Positions 13,874-27,000 of a stretch of 64,000 nt of DNA are shown here, piece after piece. The notes under the pieces are model-generated. The model was given only the letters and a program-made list of their open reading frames with translations. It did not search any database and had not been told where the DNA came from. Where the stretch lies: positions 7,362,001-7,426,000 of the forward strand of contig JAJNNQ010000024.1 of NCBI GenBank assembly GCA_027886175.1. Direction: 5' to 3'. The position numbers and the translations under genes were made by a program. The stretch's first letter is position 1. The number at the start of each line of letters is the position of its first letter. The DNA comes from Phylloscopus collybita. Taxonomy: Eukaryota > Chordata > Aves > Passeriformes > Phylloscopidae.

Positions 13874-14046
13874 TCATAGAATCATAGAATGGTTTGGGTC
13901 AGATGAGTCCAACTCAGAATATTCTGTGAATCTGAGCTCTTAGATATCAGCTAATTCCAACCTCTCTGCCAAGAGCAAGGACACCTTTCCACCTCCCACT
14001 AAACCAGGTTCCTCAGAGCCCCATCCAGCCCGGCCTTGAACACTTC
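13874..14046 (-). mobile_element. CR1 LINE 3' end with ORF2 C-terminus
   Basis: The left edge carries the CR1 terminal repeat, TCATAGAATCATAGAATGG, which is the inverted form of the ATTCTATG units that end CR1 in place of a poly(A) tail. Moving right, the sequence matches the CR1 3' region and then the end of ORF2: on the minus strand, 14046-13999 encodes FKAGLDGALRNLV followed by TAG, the usual avian CR1 C-terminus with small changes. Similarity stops near 14046, so this is a 5'-truncated insertion, the commonest form of CR1. About 13902-13945 does not fit the CR1 consensus and looks inserted or replaced. Confidence 0.9.
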
Positions 14047-17000
14047 CATATGCCACATGGCAGTGTCAGAATAATTTTTGTTCAGAACAATTTTGACCCA
14101 CAGGCTTAGAGTGGGAGAACAGATGAACCCTACCATGAGAATAAAATGCACCCACCAGCTCATTGCTTCTTTCATAGTTGGTAAGATCTTTATACATGGC
14201 ATTATTTAATTTGCTTTCCTAAAATAGTATTATTTTAGTGAAATTTTTATGACCAATGATGATTTATATAATAATAATGAAATTATAGTGAAATATTCGA
14301 ATGCTACCCATAGCCTTAAAATGAAGCTCCAATTCTTACATTTTGTATTTATTCTGTATTTCACTATTACAGGGTACCCATTTCATTATACTGAGTTATC
14401 TTGGTGCTATAATGAAAACCATTAATTTTTTAAAATCAGTATGAGTATAAACAAAAAGAAAAGAAAAAAAAAAGTCATGCCACTCAAATTTGATTGCTTT
14501 TTTTGATAGGCTTACAAAATTAGTGGATGAAGGATAGGCAGCAGATATATTTGCATTTTAGTAAAGTATGGTCATGCCTTTGAAAATCTCACAAAAAGGA
14601 TCCACATTCACTTGAATATGATTGCTATTACATGGAGGAACAACTAGATGAAAGACAATGAATAAAGTGAACTTTAATGTGGGGTGAAGTGTAGATGGAT
14701 ACTGAAACCACATGTATTAAAATTCATTTTTTTCAATGCATTCTGATCTGGAAGAAGGAGTAAATAGCATTTAAAAAATTACAAATCATGGTGTGCTGTA
14801 AAGCAAAATTTAATGAACATGGGGTGGATCAATAGAGAAGTCTGCCTCTTGCCACAGTGTGTCTTTACAAAATCCAGTAAATGTACCTTGGCTGAACAAG
14901 TATAAGAAAATTTACTTACTCAATTATTCCCTTTTAAATGACTCCATGTTTTTCTGTCCTGAAATAAGTAAGTCTAATATGTATTTTCCTTCCCTTTTGG
15001 AGAAACTGACACTATGGATATGGTATTCCTTCCAGTAAGGACCTCTGGATGCTGCTGATAAACTGTTCTATACCCCTGCCTTTCCCAATGTCATTGAGCA
15101 AGACTGAAGCTTTCCCAAAGAAAAACACCAAAAAAAGAGAAGAGTGAACATGAGGAAATTTTGCATGCCAGTTTTTTTTATCAAAGAGGGGTTTTAAAAA
15201 CTATTAGTTAATTATTTGGACCGTTAGACTGTTAAAATGTTAATTGGAATAACGGTAAATCATTATTGCCACATCTGTGGTATCTTTTGTCCAAAAAAGA
15301 TTTTGAGTAGAACTCGTTCTGCAATGTTTGGCAGTTATGAAAGGGAGTTCATTCATGTATTAAAAAAAAAAAAAAAGTAATATGTTTTACTTAACATTAG
15401 ATTTGGACGATGTCACTTATGAATGTTTAAAACATTATATAACTGACTAACATTTATATGTGTTTAGTGAGGTAAACATATAAATTTAGAAACCAAATAA
15501 CTTAACAGATATAAAACCATTTATTTTATGTCCAAATCCTTTCAGAAAGACTTGGTCAGCTTTAGCCTGGCCAAAAGCATGATTTTGAAAGTATTACCTC
15601 CATTTCTTAAAAAAGTCTTATCACAAAAAGAAAAGAAAGCCAACAAAAAAACCCAAAACAAATAAAACAAATAATCTAACAGTAGAGAAATTGTTCTCTT
15701 TTTAATCTTCATTTTATTTCCATTTTGGGAGGATTTATACTTATAATCCTTTGAGCTGTGAAGTTCTACATGTGACAATCTCTTAAGAAATAAAAAGATA
15801 CTAAAAATAGATAATACAGACCTATATGTGCAGCTTGATAGTGGGATCTTAACCCATCCCATCAATATATCAATGAAAAAAAAATCCAAATAAATAATAT
15901 TTTTTATTATTATCATCATCATTATCATGAGTAACCCATTGAAGACAGATTATAGGACTTCTCTCAAAGATACTTCTCTGATTAGAAAAGTTTGATAAAC
16001 ATATCTGACATTTTTGATTTTCCTTCTGTTAGGTTTAAGAGATATGTTCAGTTTCAGGATTGTCTTAAGATCAGGTTCACTTTTCTGATTCCCACTGAGT
16101 GTCTTATTCCCTAAGGTATTCACAGAAAATGATATTTCTCAGAATGATTACAGGGATCTACCTTCCTTTACTTTCTCTTTATCCAGAAATTCCTGAGGAA
16201 AGGCTGCTCTGGTGTTTCTACGAGGCTGAAGCGTGTATAGAAATGAATCACTCAGTCTGAATAACTTGGCTTGAAATGCTATCTATTTCCCAAACTCCAG
16301 TTTTGCCTCTTGCTTGCTGTTGCCTACATGCTCCAAGTGCTCCAAGGCATACAGTTTTGTTTGTATGGTGCTTACCAGATGGTTTTCTCCAGCTAAGAAT
16401 TCTCAGCCCAGACTCAGTAATGGCTGTCAGGCAGCAGGCTCACTCAGCTATCTCAAGTTTAAGTGGAACCCATTAATTCTGCCATGTTGCAGTGACTTGC
16501 ATTTGCCATCTAAAAATAGTTAAAAATTTACTTCCCATCTTTCTTTTTTACCTGCTACCCCCCTTAATGCGTATTGCTGTTTTTATTGCAACAAGCAGTT
16601 GTTTTAGAAACACGCATTTCCTAAGTGGTTTACATTGTCACAGGAAAAGTCCCAAAACGCTGAACTTTATGGCAAAATGAAAAGGATAACCTACCAAGGA
16701 GTACTGCTTTCATTTCCACCCTATTTCCAAGTTGTAGGGCTAATGGATCAAAAAGATTTTTCGTGTTTTTTTCTGCCCACAAGCTTTGTCTGCATAAGAA
16801 AAGAGAAATGCACCCAGACTTTGTGTGATCTAAAGGATCTTTCTGACTGCGGTGACCTGGTGGGGCAGCACCTCCTACTTCTCTGCTAACGAGACCCACT
16901 GATTCTAAACATCTCAAAGCCTCCACAAATAATGCACAGTGAGGGCAAGCAAATTTCTGCCTGTGAAATATAAGACAGAAGTTCACCAGCCATATTAGGT

Positions 17001-18576
17001 GCAACCCTGACAGAGCTCTCACTCAGTTAATGCTACGGCAAAATTAAAAAGCCGTGAGGGGCGGGGGGGAAGACCTGCCACACAGAGAGAGAAAATAATT
17101 GCAGCACTGTTCACTAAGGAATAATAGATCACCTTTTTACACTACTAATTTGCCTTGCTGCCTCTGCTAACAGCCTCTGGATCCCACCTAATTGTACCCC
17201 TCCGTTCCTCTGCCAGAGCACATTGTCACGTCTGCGTCTTTGGCTGCCTTTTGCTCTCCTCTCATTGTGTTCACTGACAGATGATGAGACACTGAAGTAT
17301 GAAGAAATGCAAGCTGCGTTAAAGGAACTCTTCAGATCACTCAAATTAGCCAATTGGCTGTGGAAACCTTTCCTTCTAAGTGTTGTTCCATTACTGAGGA
17401 AAAAATAGGGTTTGTACAGAGCAGGTCAAACTTTGTAATTATGACTAAGGTTTTTTGTCTTCATCAAGTTTTTTACAAAAGGAAACACTGATTTTTTTTT
17501 TTTTTCCTCATTCTGTTATTTCAAAACACTTTTTCAGGTAAGAAAAAATAAATTACAACTATGAAATTTCTTAGACACTTTATTTTTGGTACATAATTCC
17601 CTTTACATATCTTAATTTACCAAGCACTCAGAACTTTCATTGCTTGGACCCTCAAAACCTACAAACTTTGAGGAGCTACAAATCTGTCTCTATATAAAGT
17701 TCTCTGATCTCAAGATACAGCCAATTATATTATCTTGTACATTAACATGTCCTCTTCAGCCTGGATATCTGGCAATGAGCACAACCTGGGGGTAGCATTT
17801 ATGCTGGTATTTTCAGCAGATCATTAATGGAGATATTTCCCATCGTCTTTGTTACACCATGAAAAGAAAAAAAATCCAGAGAATAGAAAATTTTAATATA
17901 AACACAACAGGAAAACTATTTTCCTTCCACCTCTACCTTTTGGGAGCTTTCTGCATATCCTATGTATGATGACTTTTAGTATTAATAACTGATCTGTTCA
18001 TCAAGCTATCAGCATGTTCAACAAACAATTCTTTGTTTGCTTATTGTCTTCCAACATGGTCTGTATTTCAGCATATCAACAGATCCAAGCCCTGAGAGAT
18101 AACAAAAATTCACACAGGATTTTCTCAGATCTATATTTTGTGCTAACCACTTATCAGATGTGTAAATCAAGGTTATCATATATTTTTATACAACTTCATC
18201 CACATAGTAGGAATACAAATAAATATTCTCCACACAAATTATTCTGTACTCTGAAACAAGAATCTGCATATAATTCAGGAAGCCTAGAATGTAGCTTATT
18301 TTCCACTGGTATATACACAAAAATTTATGTTGATTTTCTGTCCAAAAGTTTTCAATTTGCTTGTTGTGAATTGCCTATCATTTATTTGTCATCAATATAA
18401 TGTTTTAGGAATTGATTTCCAATTCCTCAGCTGAAGCTGGATGGTAATTTGGAGTTAAAGTGTAGCACAAAGGAAGTACTTATATGCTGAAACGAGCATG
18501 GACAAAAACCAATATGATAAAAATAGAGTGGCAAAATTATTTTATAATTTTTATACTACCAGAAAACTGTCTATTT
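14047..18576. other. AT-rich unique DNA, no gene seen
   Basis: I find no supported gene. A pure A run of 15 lies at 15362-15376 and an interrupted T run at about 17490-17506. A 128-codon minus-strand frame (15542-15928) is Ile/Phe/Lys-rich AT translation. A 130-codon minus-strand frame (16630-17022) has no recognisable domain. At 17279-17280 a pyrimidine-rich stretch ends in CTGACAG before an open frame (encoding DDETLKYEEMQAALKEL), which looks like a splice acceptor. It has no convincing donor or family match, so I do not call an exon. Confidence 0.5.
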
Positions 18577-19529
18577 TGACGGCAGCCAACAATTCTATTA
18601 AAAGCCTGAAAGTTAAGGCTCAGAGTGCTGTGTATTCAAGGACTGCAGAGTGAAATGCTTTCTGTGCCCCAGACACACAGGGTTCCAGAGTGACTCCAGG
18701 GCCCAGCTGAGTCCTGCAGTCACAACAGGGTAAAGAGTGACGAAGGACAAAGTGCTGCCCATCAGTGAGAACTGAGGTGTGAGAAAGAGCTCTCTGAGCT
18801 CTGTGGTGAAAGAATGAACAGGGGCAGGAGGTGCTGCAGATGTCCATGCAGCCTTTGAGAACCTCATGGCAGCTATTCCCTGTAACCACTGGACACTAGA
18901 TAAGAGTCCATGGAGGACCCCATGCTGGAGCAAGCTCCTGGCAGAAGAGGAACCCACACAGGAGCTTGTTTTCTGGAAGAAACTGCAGCCTGTGGAGAAA
19001 CCATGTGGAGGTGTCTCTGCCTGATGGACTTTACCCCTTGGAGAGGACTAATGTTGAAGCAGTTCTTGAAGAGCTGCAGCTTGTGGGAGGGACTCACCTT
19101 GAAGCAGTTTGTGAAGCTCTGGTTCCAGTGGGAGGGACCCCATGGAAAGTATATGAGGAAAAAGGAACTGCAAATTCAATTGTTATGAACTAACAAACAA
19201 CTCCCCTTGTCCCACCTCCCTGCACCACTCAAGGAGAGGAGGAGGAGACAGGAATGAAGCTGAGCCAAGGAAGAAGGAAGAGATAATGGTAAGGTGATGT
19301 GGTTTTGAGTTTACTTCTCCTACTCCATTTGTAATCCAATAAGTGATGCAATAAATTAATTTCCTCCAAATGAAGTCTGTTTTGCTCATGGTGGTAACTG
19401 ATAAGCAATGTCCCAATATCCCTTCACCTATGAGCATTTCCATATTTTCTCCTCCTGTGCTGTGGAGGAATGGGAGTGAGAGAGTGGCTGGATGGGCATC
19501 TGTCAGCCAGATGAGGCCAGCTCACCACA
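18577..19529 (+). mobile_element. Avian ERVL-like LTR, probably solo
   Basis: The right part (about 19185-19529) follows a well-known avian endogenous-retrovirus LTR. It has a C-rich stretch, GAGGAGGAGGAGACAGG, an AATAAATTAATTT polyadenylation segment (AATAAA at 19350-19355), GTCTGTTTTGCTCATGGTGG, and the end CTCACCACA at 19521-19529, finishing in the CA expected of an LTR. The left part (about 18908-19145) holds imperfect repeats of a unit containing GGAGCA or GAAGCAG and GTGGGAGGGA or GTGGAGAAACC, also usual for this family. The 5' edge is uncertain; the TG at 18577 is a guess and I saw no clean target-site duplication. No gag, pol or env sequence flanks it, so a solo LTR is likely. Frames of 74-114 codons inside it are not genes. 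Confidence 0.75.
19350..19355 (+). terminator. LTR polyadenylation signal AATAAA
   Basis: An exact AATAAA lies in the R-like part of the plus-strand LTR, about 175 bases before its 3' end. This is the expected place for the viral polyadenylation signal. Whether it still works is unknown. Confidence 0.5.
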
Positions 19530-21540
19530 TTTTCAAAGACAGTTAAAATTTATTGTCACTCAGAATATGCTCTTTCCTTCTGAGGCCATAAACTCAATGA
19601 TATTGTCATGAAATTAATATAAAGTACACTTTCACTTTTCAAAACTGTGGCAGTATTATTGAAGTTGGATTTGAGCCATCTCTGTGCACACTCCAGCTAA
19701 ATGTTTATATACATGACAACAATGGATTTTGAGGGGTGCTTACAATACTTAGATATCAGAAAATATGTGCCTGATTTATGTAGAAGGTTTTTTTTTTCAA
19801 GTGTAAGAATAATATTACAATATTTTACCAAATATTTCTAACTGCAGCCAGAAGAGGAATTGAAATTAATTTTGTTTAAAGTTGATTTTTAAATTAGTTT
19901 CTTCCTTAAGGGAAGCTATTCATGAACTAGCCTGCTCATTTAAATTCAGTGGTCTTTCAGTATATTTTTTGTGGTTAGGGAAAACTTTCTAAAATACAAG
20001 TTCTAAGTTTTCAGATATATTATTAAGTTGGTGAGGTAAAAAGTTTTAAAGAAATTACATTTTTGCAAAGTACATTAGCTAAAAAATATAAAAGTAACTT
20101 CAGGTTATGCTCAAATTAGTAGTGATATAAACTTCAAGGTTTTTCATATTATTATTATTATTATTATAAATTACAACAATGACTCAGTATTTTTGTATTT
20201 CATTTATTAAACAGTACAACAGTTTGTGATTCAAGTTAAAATGAAGAAAATGTTTTTGATTGATTTACAGTAAATTTAATCTTTGATTAACATTTCAGAA
20301 GTAGGAAAAACAAATGAACATGCTATAAAACATGCTAATGATGATCATGATAATTGAGAATGTTCTTAGAATAGATAATGCCTTAATGAAGACATCAAGA
20401 TTTCATGTGGAATTGCCCCCCTGCAGGTTTTATAGCAGGCAGAAGAATCTTCCAAAGAATCAACAATTTTTGAAAAACTGTATTGGATTTAAACCCTTTC
20501 TGCCGTAAAATAAAAAAGAAAAAAGAAGATAATATTTCTTTGCAATGTTTTAATTTACATTGATTATGATGCTATCCTCTTTCTGTTATGTAGTCTTCCT
20601 TTTTCATGACCACTAGGCTTTGCATTTAATAATATTGAATCTCCCCTGTTGGCTGAAAATGTCACAGACCAAAACACTCTTTTTTATTTCACTTTGGCCT
20701 CTGTTATTTTATTTCCTACCATTTTATAGTTGTGGTCAAAGCTGAATAATCACTCTAAAGTTACCAGCAACAGATGTGGAGCTGCTATTCCAAGCACAGG
20801 AAAAAAGAAGCTGTACAGGGATTTCAGATTAATTGGTCATGAAATCACCTAAAAACTTCTAAAAGTCATTATGAAGTATGACTCCTAGAAAACCTCACTA
20901 TGTTCAGAACAATGATTCCCTTAAAAAAACAAAGAACTATTCTCCATGCCTCTGGTGATCTGCAAATGAAAGCTTGAGAGCTACATCCTAAATGAAATGG
21001 ACAGAATGTAGATAAACCTTTCTTTTCTAGATCATTGATAGGAATATGAGAATATAAAATGGTGAGTAATGGTTCATTATGAGATGAATATTATACATAA
21101 TAAAGTCATTCCAATTCAAATTGTTCATCTGGGCCCAATCACAATTTGGCTAGAAGATCTGTTCTGAAGTAAGGAAAAAAAAAAAAAAAAGGACATAAGG
21201 GAGTCAGACACTTAATATCAGGATTTTAGGAGTATTTAGCTTCTGTCTGTCATGACAGTATGACTGAGGCATCTAGTAGCCCATGAAAAAACCAGCTTCC
21301 ACTGTATTTCACAGAGCCATCACTCCTTTCTCCAAAAGCTGAAACCTACTCTCATTTTTTCTCTTGGATCACCTGCCGCATACCAAAGCCTCTTAGCTAT
21401 CAGCTATTCTTTATTAGCACCCACTGTTCCTGCTCTGAAACTTCAAAGGTAACAATCTCCCCCTAAATTCATCCTTGGGCACCTACCATTTTGTTAAATG
21501 TTCTGGTCTACGTATCCTAGAGGCCATACTATGTAAAGCC
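19530..21540. other. AT-rich unique DNA, no gene seen
   Basis: An (ATT)n microsatellite lies at about 20148-20167 and an A run of 16 at 21175-21190. The plus strand has more A than T in sampled lines (for example 27 A to 14 T at 20881-20940). No gene or transposon is recognised. Confidence 0.55.
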
Positions 21541-21562
21541 TTTTTTTTTTTTTTTTTTTTTT
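21541..21562. repeat. Pure T run of 22
   Basis: A T homopolymer on the plus strand, lying about 150 bases upstream of the promoter-like block. I see no retroposed sequence attached to it. Confidence 0.9.
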
Positions 21563-21714
21563 AATACTTAGCATGTCCTCCCTTTTCTTAACATCCCTGC
21601 GTGAGCCTTCCCTCTTGCAGTTTGAGTTTCTTATGTTCAATTAACTTTAACTCATTTAACCTTGAAAGGGCAGCTGCTCCCCACTAAGCCATGTAGTCCT
21701 CAGCTTCTGGTACA

Positions 21715-21948
21715 GCTGTATTAATCAGAGAGTGTGAATTAAAACTCAGGGGAAGGGTGGAGCACTTTCACAGGCAGCCTTCTCCCAAAAAGTCTCTGAC
21801 TCCATCTCGCTGGGATTGGCTAATGGGCAAGTGCTATAGAGCAAAGGCTGGAGGTTGAGTTTTATCTCTCTTTACTTGGTGTTCTTGCTGGGATTAAAGC
21901 ATATGGAGTTCTGCTACTAGTGGCTTGCAGCACTGCTTCATCTTGATG
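21715..21948 (+). promoter_or_regulatory. Candidate promoter and first exon with splice donor
   Basis: The block is more GC-rich than its surroundings and contains GGGATTGGCTAATGG at about 21813-21827, which holds an inverted CCAAT box (ATTGG, 21815-21819) with a second ATT-type element. About 130 bases downstream is the consensus 5' splice site GATGTAAGTG, with the intron GT at 21948-21949. Around this point the plus strand changes from A-rich to T-rich, as introns do downstream of a vertebrate transcription start. A possible acceptor (TTCATCTGCAG) ends at 22069 and another donor (AAGGTGAGG) lies at 22411. I see no long coding frame, so a non-coding first exon or a lncRNA fits best. This is inference; no TATA box or clear CpG island is present. 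Confidence 0.3.
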
Positions 21949-23991
21949 TAAGTGTTTATGTCCTTTTTAACTGCATAGAATCTCTGCCTTGCTGACAGAA
22001 TAGGATGCTCTTCTTACTTTCAGAACAGTTTTAAAAGGATTGTTGCTGTGGGTTCTTTTCATCTGCAGATTTCTTATGTGAAACGCTTCATCCAGGAGAT
22101 GGGATAACTAGCCTAAAGCATGGAGTGTGAATTTGGGTTTATGGCTCTTGTTGTGTAGGTGCCTGTGTTAAGTGTGAAACTCTATGCTCATTTGAGGGAA
22201 AAGAGGACAATTGCTCCTTTTATATGTTTTCTTTCTCTTATCCAATTCCAATGCCTTAAGAAGTTCTGTGAGGTTTGGGTCTGCAGGTGGGTGAGCATGG
22301 AATGTACGTCCTTTGAAGAGAGGAAATTAGTGAGTTTCAGCCTTTCACATTGGGAACATTTGTGCTTTTGACTGAGGAGTGGCCTTTAGGGGTGCTGCAC
22401 AACTGTTTTTAAGGTGAGGCAGTGACTTCAGTCCTAGTAAGTGTTTATTTGTTATTCACCACCTCCCTGTCCTAGCTGAATTGTACTTTCTGTCCTTGCA
22501 GGTTTTGTCCATCTCTGTGTGCATCTGTACTTTTTATACATGATATAAAGTGACAAATGATACCAAATGATATTGACAGGCCTTTATTGAACTTAATTAC
22601 TCTTCAGAGACTGGCATGAATCAATCCTCATAAAATTCATCTGTCACTTTGTGATGTGCCAGTTTTAACATGGAGGGGATGAAGGGAAAAGTCTCTGAGA
22701 AAGGAGTCCATTTTAGCACTGAGTTTTTTCTTCTTAAATTATTGATAGACTCTGTTCAAGTGAAAATTGTAGTAACATTTATCAGTTAACATAGTGAAAA
22801 TAAAGATGAGAAAAATCCAGTGATGGCATTCAGTTTGGTTGTATTCTGCAGTGTAGTAAATACCATGAACTTCCATTAAAATTGGTAAATTCCCTGAAAA
22901 TGTGCTCACCACTATGGCAGATGAAATTTTTTTATCAGTATAAAGTTCACCACTTAGTGATGTGTGGAATATATTATACTGTTTTGTGTGGCTTTTCTTG
23001 TTGCTTTGTGTGCTTTGTTTTTTGTAGTTGCTTTTTTTAGTTATTATTGTTTATTTTACACTTGTTACACAAAGCTATGGAATTAATACTTTTTTACCAT
23101 AAGCATCATGGTTGAATCTGAAGATGACAGGTTACGAGCTTCACTGAAAACAAAGACAGGTTAACATATTCTATGCTAATGACAAACTAAGCATTTTTAA
23201 GAGGTGTCTAGTTTGTAGTGTTTCTTGTGAACTCAACCAAAAATCTTTCAGTAGCTTAGGGAAAATAGTATAGATGTAAGCCATTGACAACTTCAGGCCT
23301 CCTAGTTAGAATCCCTTTACAATGCTCAGTGTTCCTCTAGCTGAGGTTGCTAATTGAAGGCAGATTCTTATTTTTCTTCTTTGTTTAATGTGGTGTCCTC
23401 TCCATCGGGAGGGGTGGCATTTGTCAGAAATTTCTTTCCTCATCTTTATCACCCCAGCTCTTTTCTGTGATGGAGGAGTTAAACCACTGGTTCTCAAAGA
23501 GAAGGGAGGCAATGGTAAGACAGGACCTAAAAGTAATTTGGTTAAGCCCGTCTACTTTATTTTTCTGACAGTAAAACAATGGAAGTTTTATACACTTAGG
23601 CAGTGTGGCCACTGCAATTTCAATTACCCTGCAGGGTTTTGTATGAAGTAGGTGGAGGGTAGCTCAAAACTGCTTCTAAGAATTCAAAGAATAGTCAAGA
23701 AAAATAAGCATTATAATACAATTTGGGGAACCCATCACTGCTTGGCCTATCCAAGTAAAGGTGTCAGCTGGTGTGTAGTCACCATTAAAGTTACTCTTTT
23801 GCAGTCATCTTCTAAAGAGGCTGACGTTGTTGTCTGTCTGCTCCCTCCATCCTTACTGAAAGGCTGTTCTTATTCTCATTCCAGTCTTCTAAATGCAGTT
23901 AAACTTGTGACTTTTTCACAGGCAATATGCTCCTAGTTATTTCCTTTTGTTTGTCCTTTTCTTTTGTCTTCTGTAGGTTGGTCATGTTGGG

Positions 23992-23996
<5 letters not shown>

Positions 23997-24052
<56 letters not shown>
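23997..24052. repeat. Pure T run of 56
   Basis: An uninterrupted T homopolymer on the plus strand. If it were a retroposon tail, the inserted sequence would lie to its right on the minus strand. That flank (24053-24120) has no polyadenylation signal, frame or family I recognise. Slippage expansion of a pyrimidine tract is the simpler reading, and the exact length may be affected by sequencing error. Confidence 0.85.
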
Positions 24053-24053
<1 letters not shown>

Positions 24054-27000
24054 TAGCTAGTCCTCCTACAACTTCCATGCTAAAGAGAAGTATCCTTTCT
24101 TGTTTCTAGGTTGCTAGGCTACGTGACTCATGTTCATTTAAGACACGTTTCTATTGCATAGAATTGTACCATGTAGAAATGGTTTGATTGCTGTGAGGTA
24201 GTTTGGGGTATTGGAACTGTTTGCCACAACACTGTAATGTTCCATCCAAGCCGAATTACTCCACAGAGTAATGATTTCTTTTAGCTAATGTAACTACCTT
24301 TATGAGTCTAAGTAGTTCATATCTGAAGATATCCTTGTTGGTCTGTATCTACTCTGCACATCTTTGAGTAGACCTTCTTGAAACTTGGTCTAATTTGCTA
24401 ACTTTTGTCTTGAACTTAATTTGTAACTTTCAATGTACTGGAAGGTTCCTCTTAGCCTATTTTCCTGCTGGAGATGAAAGCTCAAGACAGACATTCTTTC
24501 AACCAGAGGTTAAAGCACTTAAGCCTTTCATGTGTTTGGCTTCCTTGAGGTGAGGTTCCTTTTCAGAGTTAGCCCTTTTTAAGAAAACACCAGTACAATT
24601 TCCTCCAAGATTTTTTTCAGGAATTTGGAGCGTTTGTGCATGGATTAATCCTCTTTGAGTCAAAACTCTATCCAATACAATTCAAAATCATGGCCAGGAT
24701 TTTAAAAAATTGTTCATGTTCCCCAGCCTGCTTAGCTACTGTCTATTACTGTTTTTTCAAACTATGCATTAAGCAGCACAAGTATTTGGAATTGTGTAAT
24801 TTGGCCATTCTCTTCACAGCTGGAAAACATGAAAAGTGTCTCTTCAGGAACATTTCAGGTTATTACTTTTTTTAATGTATTAATACTGATTTACGTACTT
24901 AATTACCAAGTGAGGAGAGGAAGTTTGCACTTGAAGAACCGTGGGATTTGTGATGTTCTGGTTTCTTAAGGAGGGTTTATATTGCTTTTTCATATTTTCT
25001 CCTGAGAAAACTGTCTACTAGTTCAGGCAATGAGGTTCTATGAGAATAAAAACAGGTTTTGAAATAATTAAAGATTTTCTGTGTAGAATACCTGTGAGAA
25101 GATAACAAAAGTAGTAAGGAATGTTATGGAAACCCTAATTGATCTGTTTTTGTGATCCAGTGTGGCACAGTGTTACCTTTGTATGTGATGCAGTTACTTC
25201 TCTCTGTATGATTACAATCTCAATATTAACAAAATCCCATCCAGCCAAACATACGGAACATATATTACTAATATAAGTTTTATTTGAATTAAATTGCCTT
25301 ATAAATGAGGATTAGTGGCCTGGAATGGGCCTTATGTGCCCTGACAAAAAACAAGTTTACAACACAAGTGCTGTAAGCACAGCAAGTCCTCATCTACAAT
25401 TGGACAACGCTGCCCCCAAATTCAAGCTTTTAAATCTTGTACTACTGCAGAGCTCTCAAAGGATTTTTCCACTAATAGTGCTGACTTGCCAGCAAACTTC
25501 TGGCATCTCAGCGTGGCAGGACCTGAGTCAATTGCTAGTTTCTCATCTGGATAACAGCGAAAACCTGTCGTGCATTCAAGCAGGGAGCTTGCTGTGGTCT
25601 GAGAAGGCCAGATAGCAAAGAATCCTAGCAGAAATCCTGTGAAATGAACTTGGAAGAAACTCTGAAGAGGTAATTTTTCACTTTCAGCCCCAAGGTAGAA
25701 TTGGGTCTTCCTATGTTATTCCTGATGCTTATTTATCTAGTTTATTCTAAATATAATAATGAAGATTTGGCTGCCTCCTTTGACACTTTCTTCCAGTACT
25801 TAGCCATCTATAGTGCTACACACCTCACCTGGAAGCCTCTTGCTGCTATTAAACCCACTACTGCTTTCCCTATCTTCATCAGATGTGAACAAATGTTTAT
25901 TTTCTACTAATTAATGATTTAAAGCATAAAAGATAAAAAAGTTGTTACACACATCTCCCTTTTTTAGACCAAGTGATATAATTTCTTTTCAACCTTGACC
26001 ATGTTTGTTACTCCTCTTAATTTTTCCCCCTCCTATCCCAACTGTTTTATGTTTTCCTGTCATCACAGTGCCCAAAAAGAGAAGTGTGATTGCTTTGGAG
26101 CTTTACCAGCAAGTAATGCCACTAAAAATTTTCTTCATGTATCTTACAGCCTATAACTGTACTTTATATTTTGCAGCATACTAATTGAAAAGAGGAGAGA
26201 GACTTGATTACCTTGGACTAACAAGTAGTAAAGTTTCCTATCTGTTTTCTGGGATGTCATTCAGATAATATTAAAGGGAAAATTGTACTTCCAATTAACT
26301 TGAAATGGTGAAAACTAGGTTATTCTAGATTGTTGCTAAATTGGTACATACACTAAATTTTTGGACAATTGTGATCAACAGAATATATCTGTTTAATTTA
26401 TGATACTCCTGATAAACTGCTTGATTCATCTTGAGGAAAAATACTTTATGAGAGAACCACGGTCCTAGAAATGTTTTTACTTAAGGGGTTTTCAGGTTAG
26501 TCTAAATTGCCATGTCACTGGAAGGCATGGATGATGTTTGGAAAACAAGTTCCCCTATAACTACATAGGTAGCACAGATGCCCTATAAAAAATCCCGAAG
26601 CAATGTCGTATGGCATGATAAACTTCACCACATGACAAGTTATACTGTACATTATCATCATGAAATAGCTAAATAGTTCCACAGAGCCTGCAGTATTCTA
26701 GGTTGAAAAACTGGGGCATGTCACAAATTGACATCTTGACTGTGCTCTTTGTGTGCCTTCTTTCTTGTTGCATTGGTCTTTCGAGTTGGTCATTAACAAG
26801 ATGTAGGGAGGAAAAAAAATCCAAAAAACAGCAGAATGGAGGTGACAAAAACTCCTTGGTAATTCAGTTGCACAAGATGTGAGATGCTTTGTGCTGGAAA
26901 CAAATATTCTGCTTCTGTAAGCAGTATCTCAAAGTAAAATCCTACATTGCTCTCCTCTTCCCTTTAGCCCTCCTCACCTCTTCTAGTGGAATGACAGAAA

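Noticed and set aside
15542..15928. 128-codon minus-strand frame
   Set aside because: Ile/Phe/Lys/Ser-rich composition as expected from AT-rich DNA; no domain.
16630..17022. 130-codon minus-strand frame
   Set aside because: No resemblance to a known protein; overlaps a plus-strand frame of 84 codons.
17223..17408. Possible exon with acceptor-like CTGACAG before DDETLKYEEMQAALKEL
   Set aside because: The acceptor looks good, but no donor follows and no family match is known to me; too weak to call.
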